The notes beneath the pieces were generated by a model. That model was not told the origin of the DNA. It made no database searches and saw only the letters and a program-made list of their open reading frames with translations. This document shows positions 9,846-19,094 of a DNA stretch of 64,000 nucleotides, in pieces. Position 1 is the first letter of the stretch. Each line of letters begins with the position of its first letter. This stretch comes from an uncultured Clostridia bacterium (lineage in GTDB: Bacteria > Bacillota > Clostridia > TANB77 > CAG-508): the NCBI GenBank assembly GCA_934167495.1, contig CAKPKP010000007.1, positions 25,965 through 89,964 on the forward strand, in the 5' to 3' direction. The position numbers and the translations under genes were made by a program.

Positions 9846-10949
9846 ATGAATCAAATACTTGATCATAATCCGAGAAGAAACGGTAATAGTGGTGGAAGTA
9901 ATAAGAATTTATTTAAAATTTTTGCAGTAGTTCTTTTAATATTTGCAGTAGTATTAATAGGCAATGGAATATATAGTATGTTTAAAGAAAATGAACAGAA
10001 AAATCCAATAAGTAAAGAAAATAATAATACTGAAGAAATTAAAGCAATAGTAAAAGTTGAAATTGATGGAAGTACAGCAAAAATAAAAGTTGAACATGAT
10101 AAAGAAATAGATAAAGTTATATATAAATGGAATGATGGTTCAGAAAAAACTACATCAGCTAATAAAAAAACAAGTTTTGAAAAAACAATTGATATTCCAC
10201 GAGGAGAAAATACATTGTATGTAACAGTAATTGATATAGATAAAGTAGAAACTACATATGAACAACAAATAACTGCTGAAGAAGGTATTGATATAGAAAT
10301 TCCAAAAATACAAACAGCAATTACAGAAGACAAAAAGTTAAAGATAACTGCTACAGATGATATAGGATTAGATTTTATAACATATAGATGGAATGAAGAG
10401 GAAGAAAAGAAAATAAAAGCTGATCAACCAGACCAAAAGAAAATAGAAATTATTATAGAGATACCAAAAGATACAAATGAGTTAATAATAGTAGCTGTAG
10501 ATACAAGTAATAATACAGCAACATATGGTCCAATTCCTTTTGCGGGTCTAACTATACCAACAATAGAAGCTGGAATAATAGACGAAAAAAATCTATTAAT
10601 AACAGTAGAGCATGAAAAAGGAATAGAAAAAATAGAATATACAATATACAACGGAGATCCAAATGATGCAGACACAGAATCTAAATATTATACAATAACA
10701 GACCAACACGGTACTAAGGTTGAATTTACACAAGCATTGTTTGTAGGATATAATAGAATAATAGTAAAAGCAGTAAGTTTAGATAATACTGTAAAGAAAT
10801 TTGATGGTGAATGTAATTATAATCCAAATAAAGCAACAAACAACAGTAATACCAATACTAATACTAACACTAACACAAATACAACTTCAAATACTACTAA
10901 TAATACAAACACAACAAATACTCAAACAACTGAAAATACTACCAGATAA
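9846..10949 (+). CDS. Membrane-anchored extracellular repeat protein
   Basis: 367 residues: about 20 polar N-terminal residues, one membrane segment at roughly 24-43 (IFAVVLLIFAVVLIGNGIY), then three divergent beta-rich domains of about 80 residues each. Related phrases (IYKWNDGSE, TYRWNEEEE, IEYTIYNGD) sit at the same place in each domain, an Ig-like/cadherin-like pattern. The tail of about 35 residues is almost only Asn and Thr, a low-complexity wall-spanning type of linker. The topology suggests an anchored protein exposed outside the cell. I do not recognise a named family. It is flanked by a promoter and a hairpin, so it is probably monocistronic. Confidence 0.75.
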   Translation: MNQILDHNPRRNGNSGGSNKNLFKIFAVVLLIFAVVLIGNGIYSMFKENEQKNPISKENNNTEEIKAIVKVEIDGSTAKIKVEHDKEIDKVIYKWNDGSEKTTSANKKTSFEKTIDIPRGENTLYVTVIDIDKVETTYEQQITAEEGIDIEIPKIQTAITEDKKLKITATDDIGLDFITYRWNEEEEKKIKADQPDQKKIEIIIEIPKDTNELIIVAVDTSNNTATYGPIPFAGLTIPTIEAGIIDEKNLLITVEHEKGIEKIEYTIYNGDPNDADTESKYYTITDQHGTKVEFTQALFVGYNRIIVKAVSLDNTVKKFDGECNYNPNKATNNSNTNTNTNTNTNTTSNTTNNTNTTNTQTTENTTR

Positions 10950-10954
10950 TAATG

Positions 10955-10984
10955 ATGCATCTTATATTTATATAAGATGCATTT
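10955..10984 (+). terminator. Hairpin after the repeat membrane protein
   Basis: A perfect 12-bp stem, ATGCATCTTATA with TATAAGATGCAT around loop TTTA, with only a short T run after it. Probably an intrinsic terminator. Confidence 0.6.
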
Positions 10985-11014
10985 AATATAAAAAGATTAA
11001 ATAGGAGGTATAAT

Positions 11015-11413
11015 ATGAAGTATGAAAAATCTTGTGGTTGCATAGTATTAGATAAAGAACATAATAAAGTTTTGTTAATAAAACATAATGAAGGACATTG
11101 GGACTTTCCAAAGGGACATATGGAAGAAGGAGAGAATGAAATTCAAACTGCAATAAGAGAAACTAAAGAAGAAACTAATATTGATGTAAAAATAGACGAA
11201 AATTATAGATATAAAATAAATTATAGCCCAAAAGAAGATGTAACAAAAGATGTAATATATTATTTGGCAACAAAGACAACAGAAGAAGTAAAACCTCAAT
11301 TAAGTGAAGTGTCTGATGTAGAATGGGTTAACATAAATGATGCAATAGAAAAAATAACATATGATAATTCAAGAAACGTTTTAAAACAATTATTAAAAGA
11401 TTTAAATATATGA
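11015..11413 (+). CDS. Nudix hydrolase, diadenosine tetraphosphatase-like
   Basis: 132 residues with a complete Nudix box at residues 34-56 (G-x5-E-x7-RETKEET). The preceding HWDFPKGH is characteristic of the Ap4A hydrolase/MutT-like subgroup that cleaves dinucleoside polyphosphates or nucleoside diphosphate derivatives. The start follows a clear AGGAGG site. Being a short single-domain enzyme, its exact substrate cannot be assigned. A terminator follows immediately, so it is expressed alone or by read-through from upstream. Confidence 0.9.
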   Translation: MKYEKSCGCIVLDKEHNKVLLIKHNEGHWDFPKGHMEEGENEIQTAIRETKEETNIDVKIDENYRYKINYSPKEDVTKDVIYYLATKTTEEVKPQLSEVSDVEWVNINDAIEKITYDNSRNVLKQLLKDLNI

Positions 11414-11444
11414 AAAAGGAGCATATTTTTATTATGCCCCTTTT
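11414..11444 (+). terminator. Terminator after the Nudix gene
   Basis: AAAAGGAGCATA pairs with TATGCCCCTTTT with one mismatch and ends in a T run directly after the stop codon. Confidence 0.7.
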
Positions 11445-11537
11445 ATATATAATAAGGAAAAATCTATTATATAAATACTTTGCACAGAAAAATGTTTTAA
11501 GTAAATTTTGCATTATTATATAAAAAAATATATATAT

Positions 11538-12347
11538 TTATTTATTTGAACTCTTAATTAATTTTGCATGAACAACAAGTCTGCCATCGTTAACATTAGT
11601 ACAAGTAGATAAAGTAAGAATTTTATCGTTAAAATTTAAGTTGGTTTCAAAATCAAAATAGCTTCTATCTAAAATAGTATTTAAAAAATCTTGATATACA
11701 AGTTCATCAGTAAAATTTGTTGTTATATAATAAGTTTCAGAAGGAACTTTATAAACTGAGAAAACTTGCCATAAAGTATTTTGAGTTAAAGTAGAAAGCT
11801 GAATACACCACTCCTTATTATTATACCATTCGTCTGTTGTAAGATTATTTAATGTTGCAAACATAGTATTATTCATCCTATTATGACCATAAATAATAGT
11901 ATTTTTATCTAAAGTAGTTAAATTATTTCTATAATCAGCAAAAATCCAGCCAGAAGAATTATAATTACCATTAAAAGAATGAGTTAAATAATAATTATTA
12001 TCTTCAGTTTGCAAAACAGGGTAATCTATATTTGTTCCATCTACTCTAAGCCATGCAACAGTATCTGAATTTTGAGCAATCAAGTCATTTAAATCTACAT
12101 TAATTAAAGATCTTTCAACTACTTCAGTATAAATTGGAGTGATATTTTCTTCTTCAGGTGGATTTATAATAACAATGTCAGTATTATCATCATTATCAGA
12201 AATTTCAGAGATTTTAACAATTTCATGAATAGAATTAGTTAAATCTGCAGATTCTTTATTTTCTTTTTGCCATACTATCATTAAATATGCCGCAAAAAGT
12301 ATTAGTAAAATTGAAATTAAATAAATAAAAATACGTTTCTTATCCAT
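11538..12347 (-). CDS. srtB: Class B sortase
   Basis: A membrane-anchored cysteine transpeptidase that attaches surface proteins to the cell wall or to each other. 269 residues: N-terminal membrane anchor at about 7-26, a linker, then the sortase fold. The catalytic triad is visible: His155 in IIYGHN, Cys249 in LSTCTN and Arg256 in GRLVVHAK, the TLSTC context being typical of sortases. The long insertion before the catalytic Cys fits class B. It is transcribed divergently from the membrane-protein operon at 12478. No protein in this window carries an obvious sorting signal, so its substrates lie elsewhere or use an unrecognised motif. Confidence 0.93.
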   Translation of the reverse strand: MDKKRIFIYLISILLILFAAYLMIVWQKENKESADLTNSIHEIVKISEISDNDDNTDIVIINPPEEENITPIYTEVVERSLINVDLNDLIAQNSDTVAWLRVDGTNIDYPVLQTEDNNYYLTHSFNGNYNSSGWIFADYRNNLTTLDKNTIIYGHNRMNNTMFATLNNLTTDEWYNNKEWCIQLSTLTQNTLWQVFSVYKVPSETYYITTNFTDELVYQDFLNTILDRSYFDFETNLNFNDKILTLSTCTNVNDGRLVVHAKLIKSSNK

Positions 12348-12431
12348 AAATTCTCCATTTAAATTTTAATTAATAATATTATATCATTAATTAAGATAAA
12401 TAAAACTATTTTGTAGAAAAAAATATATTCG

Positions 12432-12442
12432 TATGATATAAT
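12432..12442 (+). promoter_or_regulatory. Extended -10 promoter of the membrane-protein operon
   Basis: TATAAT at 12437-12442 preceded by TG in extended -10 position (TGATATAAT). The nearest -35-like element, TTGTAG at 12411, is too far away, consistent with an extended -10 promoter. Confidence 0.5.
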
Positions 12443-12477
12443 TTTAAAAATATCAAGAGATAAATAAAGGAGATTAG

Positions 12478-13731
12478 ATGAAAAAAATATTAAAATATTT
12501 TTTGGCATATATAATTATGATTACAGTATTTATTTTGTCAATTGTTGCTATATCACTTATTCCAAGTGAAAAAATATATGAAAATATAAGAAAATCTTCA
12601 GTAACCTTGCTTAAAGAAGGAGATTTATTACGTTATCCATCATATAGAAAAATAAAACTAGATAATTACACAGATTCATTAATGTTAAACAATGCATATT
12701 CAATAAATAATAAATCACCATTTGAATCTGCTATGCTAGTTAGAGAAAATTACATTTCTGGTATTTCAGCCGAAGCAACAAGAGATGTATTAGGAGAGCA
12801 TATACAAACAAAGGCACAAGTTGAGGAGTTAGAAAATTTAATAAATAATAATCCTGATGAATCTCATGAATATGCAAGATATTGGCATGGATATTTAGTA
12901 TATTTAAGACCGTTACTGTTATTATTTGATTATTCAAAAATAAGAATCATAATTTTAATTGTTTTAATATTCTTAATATCAAGATTATTATATAATTTAT
13001 ATAAATTAAAAAAAATAACAACATTGATATCATTAACAATTGCTTTAATATGTGTAGATATACAATTAGTATTTTTATCATTACAATCAATGATTACATT
13101 TGTAATAATGTTGTTGGCAAGTAATATTTTAATAAAAAAAATAAATAAAAATGTAAATATAAATTTATTCTTTTTTATTATAGGAGGTGTAACTTGTTTT
13201 TTTGATTTACTTACTACTCCTTTAATAACACTTGGAATTCCTCTAATATTATATTTAGAATTAACTAAAGAAAAACAAGTAAAGGAAATAATAATAGATA
13301 TAATAAAAATAAGTTTATCATGGGGAATAGGGTATCTAAGTGTATGTGTAACAAAATGGATAATAGTAGATATTTTCTTTGAAAGAAATGTAATAACTAC
13401 AGCAATACAACAATTTTTTTATAGAAGTAATAAAACATATTTAAATATTTTTGGTGCATTAATAAAAAATTTGACATACACAAATTTAAGCCTTTTCGTG
13501 ATTATATCATCATGTTATTTAATTTTTATATTAAATAGAAAAAAAGGTGATTTAAAAATAAAAGAAGCAATACCTTATTTTATTATAATGAATATGCCTA
13601 TAATCTGGTATATTATATTAGCCCAACATTCAGATATGCATAGTTTTTTTACATATAGATTATTATCAATATCATTCTTTGCAATTGAAACAGGAACAAT
13701 TAAACTATTAAATATAAAAAAGAAGGAATAG
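12478..13731 (+). CDS. Polytopic membrane protein, paralogue A
   Basis: 417 residues with an N-terminal membrane segment, an extracytoplasmic loop of about 110 residues and about eight further hydrophobic segments. It shares the start MKKILKY, the motif TDxLMxNxAYSI and a conserved ARYWHGYLxxLRPLLLxFDY segment with the product at 15418, so the two are paralogues. The layout (large first outer loop, then a multi-pass domain) recalls GT-C glycosyltransferases or polymer-handling membrane proteins, but no catalytic motif is certain. First gene of a tight operon: only one base separates it from the next. Expected in envelope glycan assembly by inference; function unknown. Confidence 0.7.
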   Translation: MKKILKYFLAYIIMITVFILSIVAISLIPSEKIYENIRKSSVTLLKEGDLLRYPSYRKIKLDNYTDSLMLNNAYSINNKSPFESAMLVRENYISGISAEATRDVLGEHIQTKAQVEELENLINNNPDESHEYARYWHGYLVYLRPLLLLFDYSKIRIIILIVLIFLISRLLYNLYKLKKITTLISLTIALICVDIQLVFLSLQSMITFVIMLLASNILIKKINKNVNINLFFFIIGGVTCFFDLLTTPLITLGIPLILYLELTKEKQVKEIIIDIIKISLSWGIGYLSVCVTKWIIVDIFFERNVITTAIQQFFYRSNKTYLNIFGALIKNLTYTNLSLFVIISSCYLIFILNRKKGDLKIKEAIPYFIIMNMPIIWYIILAQHSDMHSFFTYRLLSISFFAIETGTIKLLNIKKKE

Positions 13732-13732
13732 A

Positions 13733-15415
13733 ATGATGAATTTATTGAAAAAAATAATAATAAAAAAATATGATATAATTTATCCAGCAGTATTAAATAT
13801 AATTTTTTTAATAATAATGTTCTTAAGTAATAATATATTCTATGAAACTATTGATGATTATATGATACAAGAAATTTGTGCAGGATATTATGGAGAATAT
13901 AATCAATATATCATACAAATGAATGTGTTAATTGGAAAATTTTTAGTATATTTATTTAAGATTGTATCAAATGTTAATTGGTACTTTCTATTTCTTATAG
14001 TTCTACAATTTATCAGCTTTACAACAATAGGAAGTTATATTATAAAAATAAAAGGTAAAAAATTAGGAAGTATTATATATATAACTATACTAATTCCTTT
14101 TTATTTTGTTGGATTATCTAACTTACAATATACACAAGTAGCATATACATTGTTAACAGCTGGTATGATTGTGCAGATTTATTCAGTAGAAAATAAATAT
14201 AGAAAAGACTTATTATATAGTGGAATATTAATAATATTGGGAACTATGATAAGATTTAATTGTTATTATACATATCTGATATATATAGTTACATATTTAT
14301 TCATAAAAATTATTAATAAAGAAAAATTAAAAAATATAATTATAGTCAACTTTGTAATAGGGTTATGTGTTATTATAATACAAAATTTTAGTATAAATTA
14401 TTACAATAATAATTTGATATATAAAAAATATTTTGAATATAGCAAAATTAGAGTGATTCATAATGATTTTTGTGATATAGATTATAATGAAAATGAAGAT
14501 ATTTTTAAAAATGTTGGATGGTCAGAAAATGATAAAAAATTATTGGATTTGGTAACAATAGCTGATGAAGATGTGTTTTCAAAAGATAATCTTGAAACCA
14601 TATATAAAGCATATATTTCAGAAAAAAGAATGATAAAATTTGATGATACAATTCCAAAAAATTTTATATTTATTTTTGAAATAAAAATTTTGATTCCTAT
14701 TTGTATGTGTATAATATTAATTATTTTAGATCAAAATAAAAAAAATAAAATTATAATACTAGCAATATGTATACTTCAAGAATTAATATATATGATAATA
14801 AATAAATGTCCAGTTAGAGTAATATATCCAACATGTTTGATGGCATATATTTTGATAATATTAGATTTTAAATTTGATTTAAAAAAAATTAAAGAAAAAA
14901 CAACTAAAAAATATATAATATTTAAAGTAATAATAATTTATTTATTAATAACAAATTTAGTTTGTAATTTTATAAAAATGCAATATAGAAAATCTCTAAA
15001 CGAAGAATCATATATTTATAATCAACTTTATGAATATGTTTCGGAAAATAAAGAAGATGCATATATATACCCAACATATTCTTTGCAATATAGGTATATT
15101 AATTCTGCAAATTTAAGTGTTTTACCAAAAGGTAAAATTGAGAATCTATTTCCTATTGGTTCATGGATGATTTATAATAAAGAATATAATGAATTTCTAA
15201 AAAAATATGAAATAGAAAATATGTTTAAGGCATTAGTAGAAAAGGAAAATGTGTATTTAGTAGATTCAAATACATATTATCTAAAAGGAAATATATCTGA
15301 AATCGTAACTTTTTTAAATGAGCATTACTATAATAATCAAGCAATAAAAGTAAATGAAATAAAAAATTTTGATGATAAAATATATATATATAAATTGGAA
15401 TTGAAGGAGCAATAA
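13733..15415 (+). CDS. Polytopic membrane protein, GT-C glycosyltransferase-like
   Basis: 560 residues, about ten hydrophobic segments, then a soluble C-terminal region of about 110 residues. The first outer loop holds adjacent acidic residues (YETIDDYMIQEI), where GT-C lipid-linked-sugar glycosyltransferases carry their catalytic Asp/Glu, and the architecture (multi-pass domain plus extracytoplasmic tail) fits that group. Not enough is conserved to name donor or acceptor. It sits between the two paralogous membrane proteins, separated by one and two bases, so translation is probably coupled. Alternative: a polysaccharide polymerase or flippase accessory. Confidence 0.65.
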   Translation: MMNLLKKIIIKKYDIIYPAVLNIIFLIIMFLSNNIFYETIDDYMIQEICAGYYGEYNQYIIQMNVLIGKFLVYLFKIVSNVNWYFLFLIVLQFISFTTIGSYIIKIKGKKLGSIIYITILIPFYFVGLSNLQYTQVAYTLLTAGMIVQIYSVENKYRKDLLYSGILIILGTMIRFNCYYTYLIYIVTYLFIKIINKEKLKNIIIVNFVIGLCVIIIQNFSINYYNNNLIYKKYFEYSKIRVIHNDFCDIDYNENEDIFKNVGWSENDKKLLDLVTIADEDVFSKDNLETIYKAYISEKRMIKFDDTIPKNFIFIFEIKILIPICMCIILIILDQNKKNKIIILAICILQELIYMIINKCPVRVIYPTCLMAYILIILDFKFDLKKIKEKTTKKYIIFKVIIIYLLITNLVCNFIKMQYRKSLNEESYIYNQLYEYVSENKEDAYIYPTYSLQYRYINSANLSVLPKGKIENLFPIGSWMIYNKEYNEFLKKYEIENMFKALVEKENVYLVDSNTYYLKGNISEIVTFLNEHYYNNQAIKVNEIKNFDDKIYIYKLELKEQ

Positions 15416-15417
15416 AT

Positions 15418-16764
15418 ATGAAAAAAATATTAAAATATTGTAAATTATATATAATATTAATAAGTATATTTTTATTAAGTTTAATAATAACATCATTAAT
15501 TCCATCAAAAGCATTAAAAAGTAATGTTCAAAAATCAGCTGATGAACTTATAAAAATAGGTGGAAGACAAACAATAAGCGATACATCATTAGTCGATTTA
15601 AGACTTTTTACATATACTGACGCTTTAATGATAAATACAGCATATTCTATAGATTCAACAAATCCAATATATTCATTTATGGTAGCAAGAAAAAATTATT
15701 TACCAGGAATAACCGAAAGGGTATATCCTGAAAGTATATATGATTTAGTATCAGTTGAAAAATATTACTCAGAATTAACTTTAGAGAGCGGAGATACAAG
15801 AAAACTTGCCGCACAAACGAAAGAATTATATGATACAGCATATGACAATATAGATGAATCAATTGAATATGCAAGGTATTGGCACGGATATTTAATATTT
15901 TTAAGACCTTTATTATTGTTTTTTGATTATAATACAATTAGAATATTATCTATAATAATCTTTTTTCTTATAATAAGTGTTTTTGCTTATTTAATGATGA
16001 AAAAGACCAGCTTTTTTCAAGCAATCGTATTTGTTATTGGATTTTTACTAATGGGCGGATTTGTTATAGCTGCATCTATGAACGAAATTACATGCTTTTA
16101 TATTGCATATATAGCTTCAATTTATATTTTATTGAGATTTGAAAAGATAAAGGACATAAATAAGATATATTTCATAATTGGTGCTGTAACTAGTTTTATA
16201 GATTTTTTTACTAATCCAATAATAACACTAGGAATTCCAATGCTAGTATATACCACGTTATCAGAAAAAAATAAACTAGACTCTAAAAGAACAAGTGTAA
16301 AAGAAATTTTAATAGAATATATAAAAAATGTATTAAGCTGGGGAATAGGTTTTTCAGCAATTTGGATTAGTAAATGGATTATAGTAGATATTTTATATAA
16401 TAAAGGAATTATAAAAAATGCAATAACACAAGCTTTGTTTAGAACGGTATCATATGGCTTAAATCAAAAAGTTACATTAGAAGGAACGGTATATAGTGTA
16501 CTTACATATTTAGGCATTTTACCTATAATAGTAACTATACTAATGCCATTAATATATATTATTATACCATTCAAAAAGCATGATTATAATTTAAATAAAG
16601 CATTACAATATATTTTAATTAGTATACTTCCTATTTTATGGATGATTGTAGTAAAAAATCATGTGGGAGAACATGCATTTTTTACATGTAGAAATTTTTG
16701 TGTAACAATAACAGGTTGTTTTCTTTTAATGTTAAGTCAACTAAAGGGCAAAACTAAAGAGTAA
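15418..16764 (+). CDS. Polytopic membrane protein, paralogue B
   Basis: 448 residues, colinear with the product at 12478 over its length. Shared landmarks are LIPSK/LIPSE after the first membrane segment, TDALMINTAYSI, EYARYWHGYL and a TxPIITLGIP segment near residue 260. It carries an insertion in the outer loop (after about residue 115) relative to paralogue A. It ends the operon and is followed by a long perfect hairpin. The A-GT-B arrangement suggests duplication of a partner subunit around a glycosyltransferase-like gene. Biochemical role unknown. Confidence 0.7.
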   Translation: MKKILKYCKLYIILISIFLLSLIITSLIPSKALKSNVQKSADELIKIGGRQTISDTSLVDLRLFTYTDALMINTAYSIDSTNPIYSFMVARKNYLPGITERVYPESIYDLVSVEKYYSELTLESGDTRKLAAQTKELYDTAYDNIDESIEYARYWHGYLIFLRPLLLFFDYNTIRILSIIIFFLIISVFAYLMMKKTSFFQAIVFVIGFLLMGGFVIAASMNEITCFYIAYIASIYILLRFEKIKDINKIYFIIGAVTSFIDFFTNPIITLGIPMLVYTTLSEKNKLDSKRTSVKEILIEYIKNVLSWGIGFSAIWISKWIIVDILYNKGIIKNAITQALFRTVSYGLNQKVTLEGTVYSVLTYLGILPIIVTILMPLIYIIIPFKKHDYNLNKALQYILISILPILWMIVVKNHVGEHAFFTCRNFCVTITGCFLLMLSQLKGKTKE

Positions 16765-16834
16765 ACCTTTTATATTATAATAGATTTTCGTAATATAAAT
16801 TTTTTACATAAAAGTAAATTTTAGAGGAAAACAA

Positions 16835-16870
16835 AAAAGCAGATTTTAAAATGTTTTAAAATCTGCTTTT
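16835..16870. terminator. Bidirectional terminator hairpin between convergent genes
   Basis: A perfect 17-bp stem (AAAAGCAGATTTTAAAA / TTTTAAAATCTGCTTTT) with a 2-base loop, A run on one side and T run on the other, placed between the plus-strand operon and the minus-strand broken gene. Confidence 0.85.
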
Positions 16871-16876
16871 GATCTA

Positions 16877-18362
16877 TTATATTTCATATATAGTATAATT
16901 TTCTAATTCTCCAATTTTATTTAAGTTATCAATAATATATTTTCTAATAGTTTTAGATTCTTGCCAAAACATATCTTCTTCGTTAGTAAAAATAAGAATT
17001 TGAGTGCCACTTTTTAAGTTTTTAATATTTTCTATAACTCCTGATTCACCATCTTTACCAAAGTTACCAACGAAAGGTAAATCATAGTATCCATGACTTT
17101 GTCCGAAGAGGTATCATATATAAAGCAGCTTCATTTGAAAAAACTATAACATCAATATTTTTAGAATTTTCTTCTGTAATGTATTTAGTTATAGTATTAA
17201 TTTTAGAGGTCATTTCAATTGAGAAATAACAGTTGTAATAAGGATGATTTTTATCTTTACAATAAATTGGAACTTCTATTACATTAAAAATACTAAGTAA
17301 TGAGTATAATAAATCTAAAGTTATAATTATTATAGAAATTATAACCGATAATTTATTATATAATGTTTTACCTAAAATTGGTGTAAATACTAAATAATCT
17401 AGTATATAAAAAAACAATATCATTACAAATATTAAAGCCAAAAGAAAATGATAAAGGTTAAGAATTGGATATATAACTAAATTTAAAGGAAATGATATAC
17501 ATATTAGTAATTTTAAGTTTTCCTTCACTACTTGATTAGTAATAAAATTTTTTTTCATTATCCAAAATATAAAAGCATAAAGTGAAGATATAGCAAGTAA
17601 AAGCAGAATGCTCCAAATATCAAGTGAAAAATTTGAAAAAGAAAACTCATTAATGCCAAGAATAGCATAGTTTATGAAATCATATAATATATTATATTTA
17701 TACATTATAAATAAAGAAATACATGAAAGTATTATTGCAGGTATTGCTTGAATAAGTAGCCTTTTTATAGTAGTAACAAAATTTTTATTTAAAAGAAATT
17801 CTGCTAAACAAATACCAATAACATAATATGCTCCTATATTTTGCTTAGTAAAAATGGTAGCGTAAATAATAAAGCTATTAAAAATAAGGTAGATGAATTT
17901 TTTCCTACTAAGCAAAAAGAAATTCATTCCAATAATTACAAAAACAATTGCTAGTATATTATAATTTGCACCAGTTTTAATTCCAGATGCAAATGTAGAA
18001 AAGATTGTAGCTGAAAAAAGAAATGCTTTTCTTTTATTAAAATCCAAAGTTATAAATAATGAATATAAAGATGTTGGGAAAGATGCAAAGATGAGTAAAT
18101 TATAAAATTTAAAAGTTAATAAATTTGCATTAAATATTTTAAAAAGTAAATTACCAATTACAAAGAATATAGGGGTAATAATAATATTACAATCTTTATA
18201 AATTATGAAACCATTATACATTTTGTATATGTTTTGAAAATTCCATATTTCATCACAAGAAATATTTGGATAAAAAAAACATGATATAAGTATTAATAAT
18301 ATATATATAGAAAAAACAAAAATAATATCAAATTTTTTAATAAAATATAGTAGAGATTTCAT
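16877..18362 (-). pseudogene. GT-C-like membrane glycosyltransferase, frameshifted near the 3' end
   Basis: The intact part (18362 down to 17082, 426 codons) encodes a multi-pass protein whose first outer loop has the acidic pair ISCDEIWN followed by PIFFVIGNLLFK, the pattern of dolichyl-phosphate-sugar/GT39-like GT-C enzymes. It stops prematurely after YMIPLRTKSWIL. In the next frame a coding stretch continues at once (FGQSHGYYDLPFVGNFG, then KSGTQILIFTN, ending TIYEI and TAA at 16877), which is the natural C-terminal domain. The full span is 1486 bases, one more than a multiple of three, so one extra base near 17100 explains it. It may be a real pseudogene or a sequencing error. Convergent with the operon at 12478, probably the same glycan pathway. 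Confidence 0.8.
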
Positions 18363-18519
18363 CTTAGCTCCTTTAAATAAATTTTAAAATATTGTATATT
18401 AAAGTAATTTAATATGCAATATTAAAGAATAAAAAAATAAATTTTATAAAAAATATATACAAAAAAATAATAATATGCTAAAATATTTTTAAAATATTTT
18501 TAGCGAAAAAAGCAGATAC

Positions 18520-18548
18520 TTGCATTTTTTTGCTAAAAGTATTATAAT
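18520..18548 (+). promoter_or_regulatory. Promoter of the first pilin gene
   Basis: TTGCAT at 18520-18525, a 17-bp spacer, TATAAT at 18543-18548, about 35 bp before the ATG at 18583. Confidence 0.75.
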
Positions 18549-18582
18549 TATAGTATATGATAAAAATAAAGGAGGAGATTTT

Positions 18583-18942
18583 ATGTCAAAAAAGGTTATG
18601 AAAATACTAACAGTTTTATTATTAATAGCAATGTTATGTAATATATGTACAACTGTATTTGCTGATTTTGATGGGTTTGCAGAAATAAAACCAGCAAGTT
18701 CTCAACTTGCAACAAGTGTTCAAAATATAGGTGGATACATTTTAGGTGTAGCACAAGTTATAGGTATGGTTGTAGCAGTTGTAATGCTTGTAGTATTAGC
18801 TATTAAATATATTTCAGCAGCTCCAAACGATAAAGCTGAAATAAAAAAACATGCGGTTGTATACATAGTAGGTGCAATTGTATTATTTGCAGCTTCAGGA
18901 ATATTACAAATAATCAAGAATGTTGCTTTAATAATAAGCTAA
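18583..18942 (+). CDS. VirB2/TrbC-like pilin subunit 1
   Basis: 119 residues from the ATG at 18583, which follows GGAGGAG; the longer open frame to 18520 contains the promoter and is rejected. Signal peptide at 1-24 (LLLIAMLCNICTTVFA), then two hydrophobic helices joined by a short polar loop (IKYISAAPNDKAEIKKH), the hairpin topology of VirB2/TrbC pilins that polymerise into a T4SS pilus or channel. Two paralogues lie at 20858 and 21388, each with the same IKYM/I-S-xDxAxIK loop. It is monocistronic, between its own promoter and a terminator. The family is inferred from topology and neighbours rather than strong sequence identity. Confidence 0.8.
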   Translation: MSKKVMKILTVLLLIAMLCNICTTVFADFDGFAEIKPASSQLATSVQNIGGYILGVAQVIGMVVAVVMLVVLAIKYISAAPNDKAEIKKHAVVYIVGAIVLFAASGILQIIKNVALIIS

Positions 18943-18945
18943 TAT

Positions 18946-18983
18946 AAAAAGATTATCTATAGTTAAAATAGATAATCTTTTTT
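18946..18983 (+). terminator. Terminator after pilin 1
   Basis: AAAAAGATTATCTAT pairs with ATAGATAATCTTTTT around a 7-base loop. Confidence 0.85.
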
Positions 18984-19000
18984 GTATATGAGAATAATTT

Positions 19001-19043
19001 AAAGAATTAATGTACTCAAAAGTACAATTAATTCTTTTTTTTT
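19001..19043. terminator. Second hairpin between pilin 1 and the deacetylase
   Basis: AAAGAATTAA-TGTAC pairs with GTACAATTAATTC and runs into nine T residues on the plus strand. One bulged base. Probably a backup terminator. Confidence 0.6.
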
Positions 19044-19094
19044 ATCTAATAGTAAAAATTATACAAAACCTTTCAAGATTAATTCATAGTAGAA

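Noticed and set aside
10801..10986. Small open frame in the +1 frame at the end of the repeat membrane protein
   Set aside because: It is an alternate-frame reading of the Asn/Thr repeat tail, with no start signal of its own.
18520..18582. Earlier start for pilin 1
   Set aside because: It overlaps the -35 and -10 boxes, and the ATG at 18583 has a strong ribosome binding site followed by a clean signal peptide.
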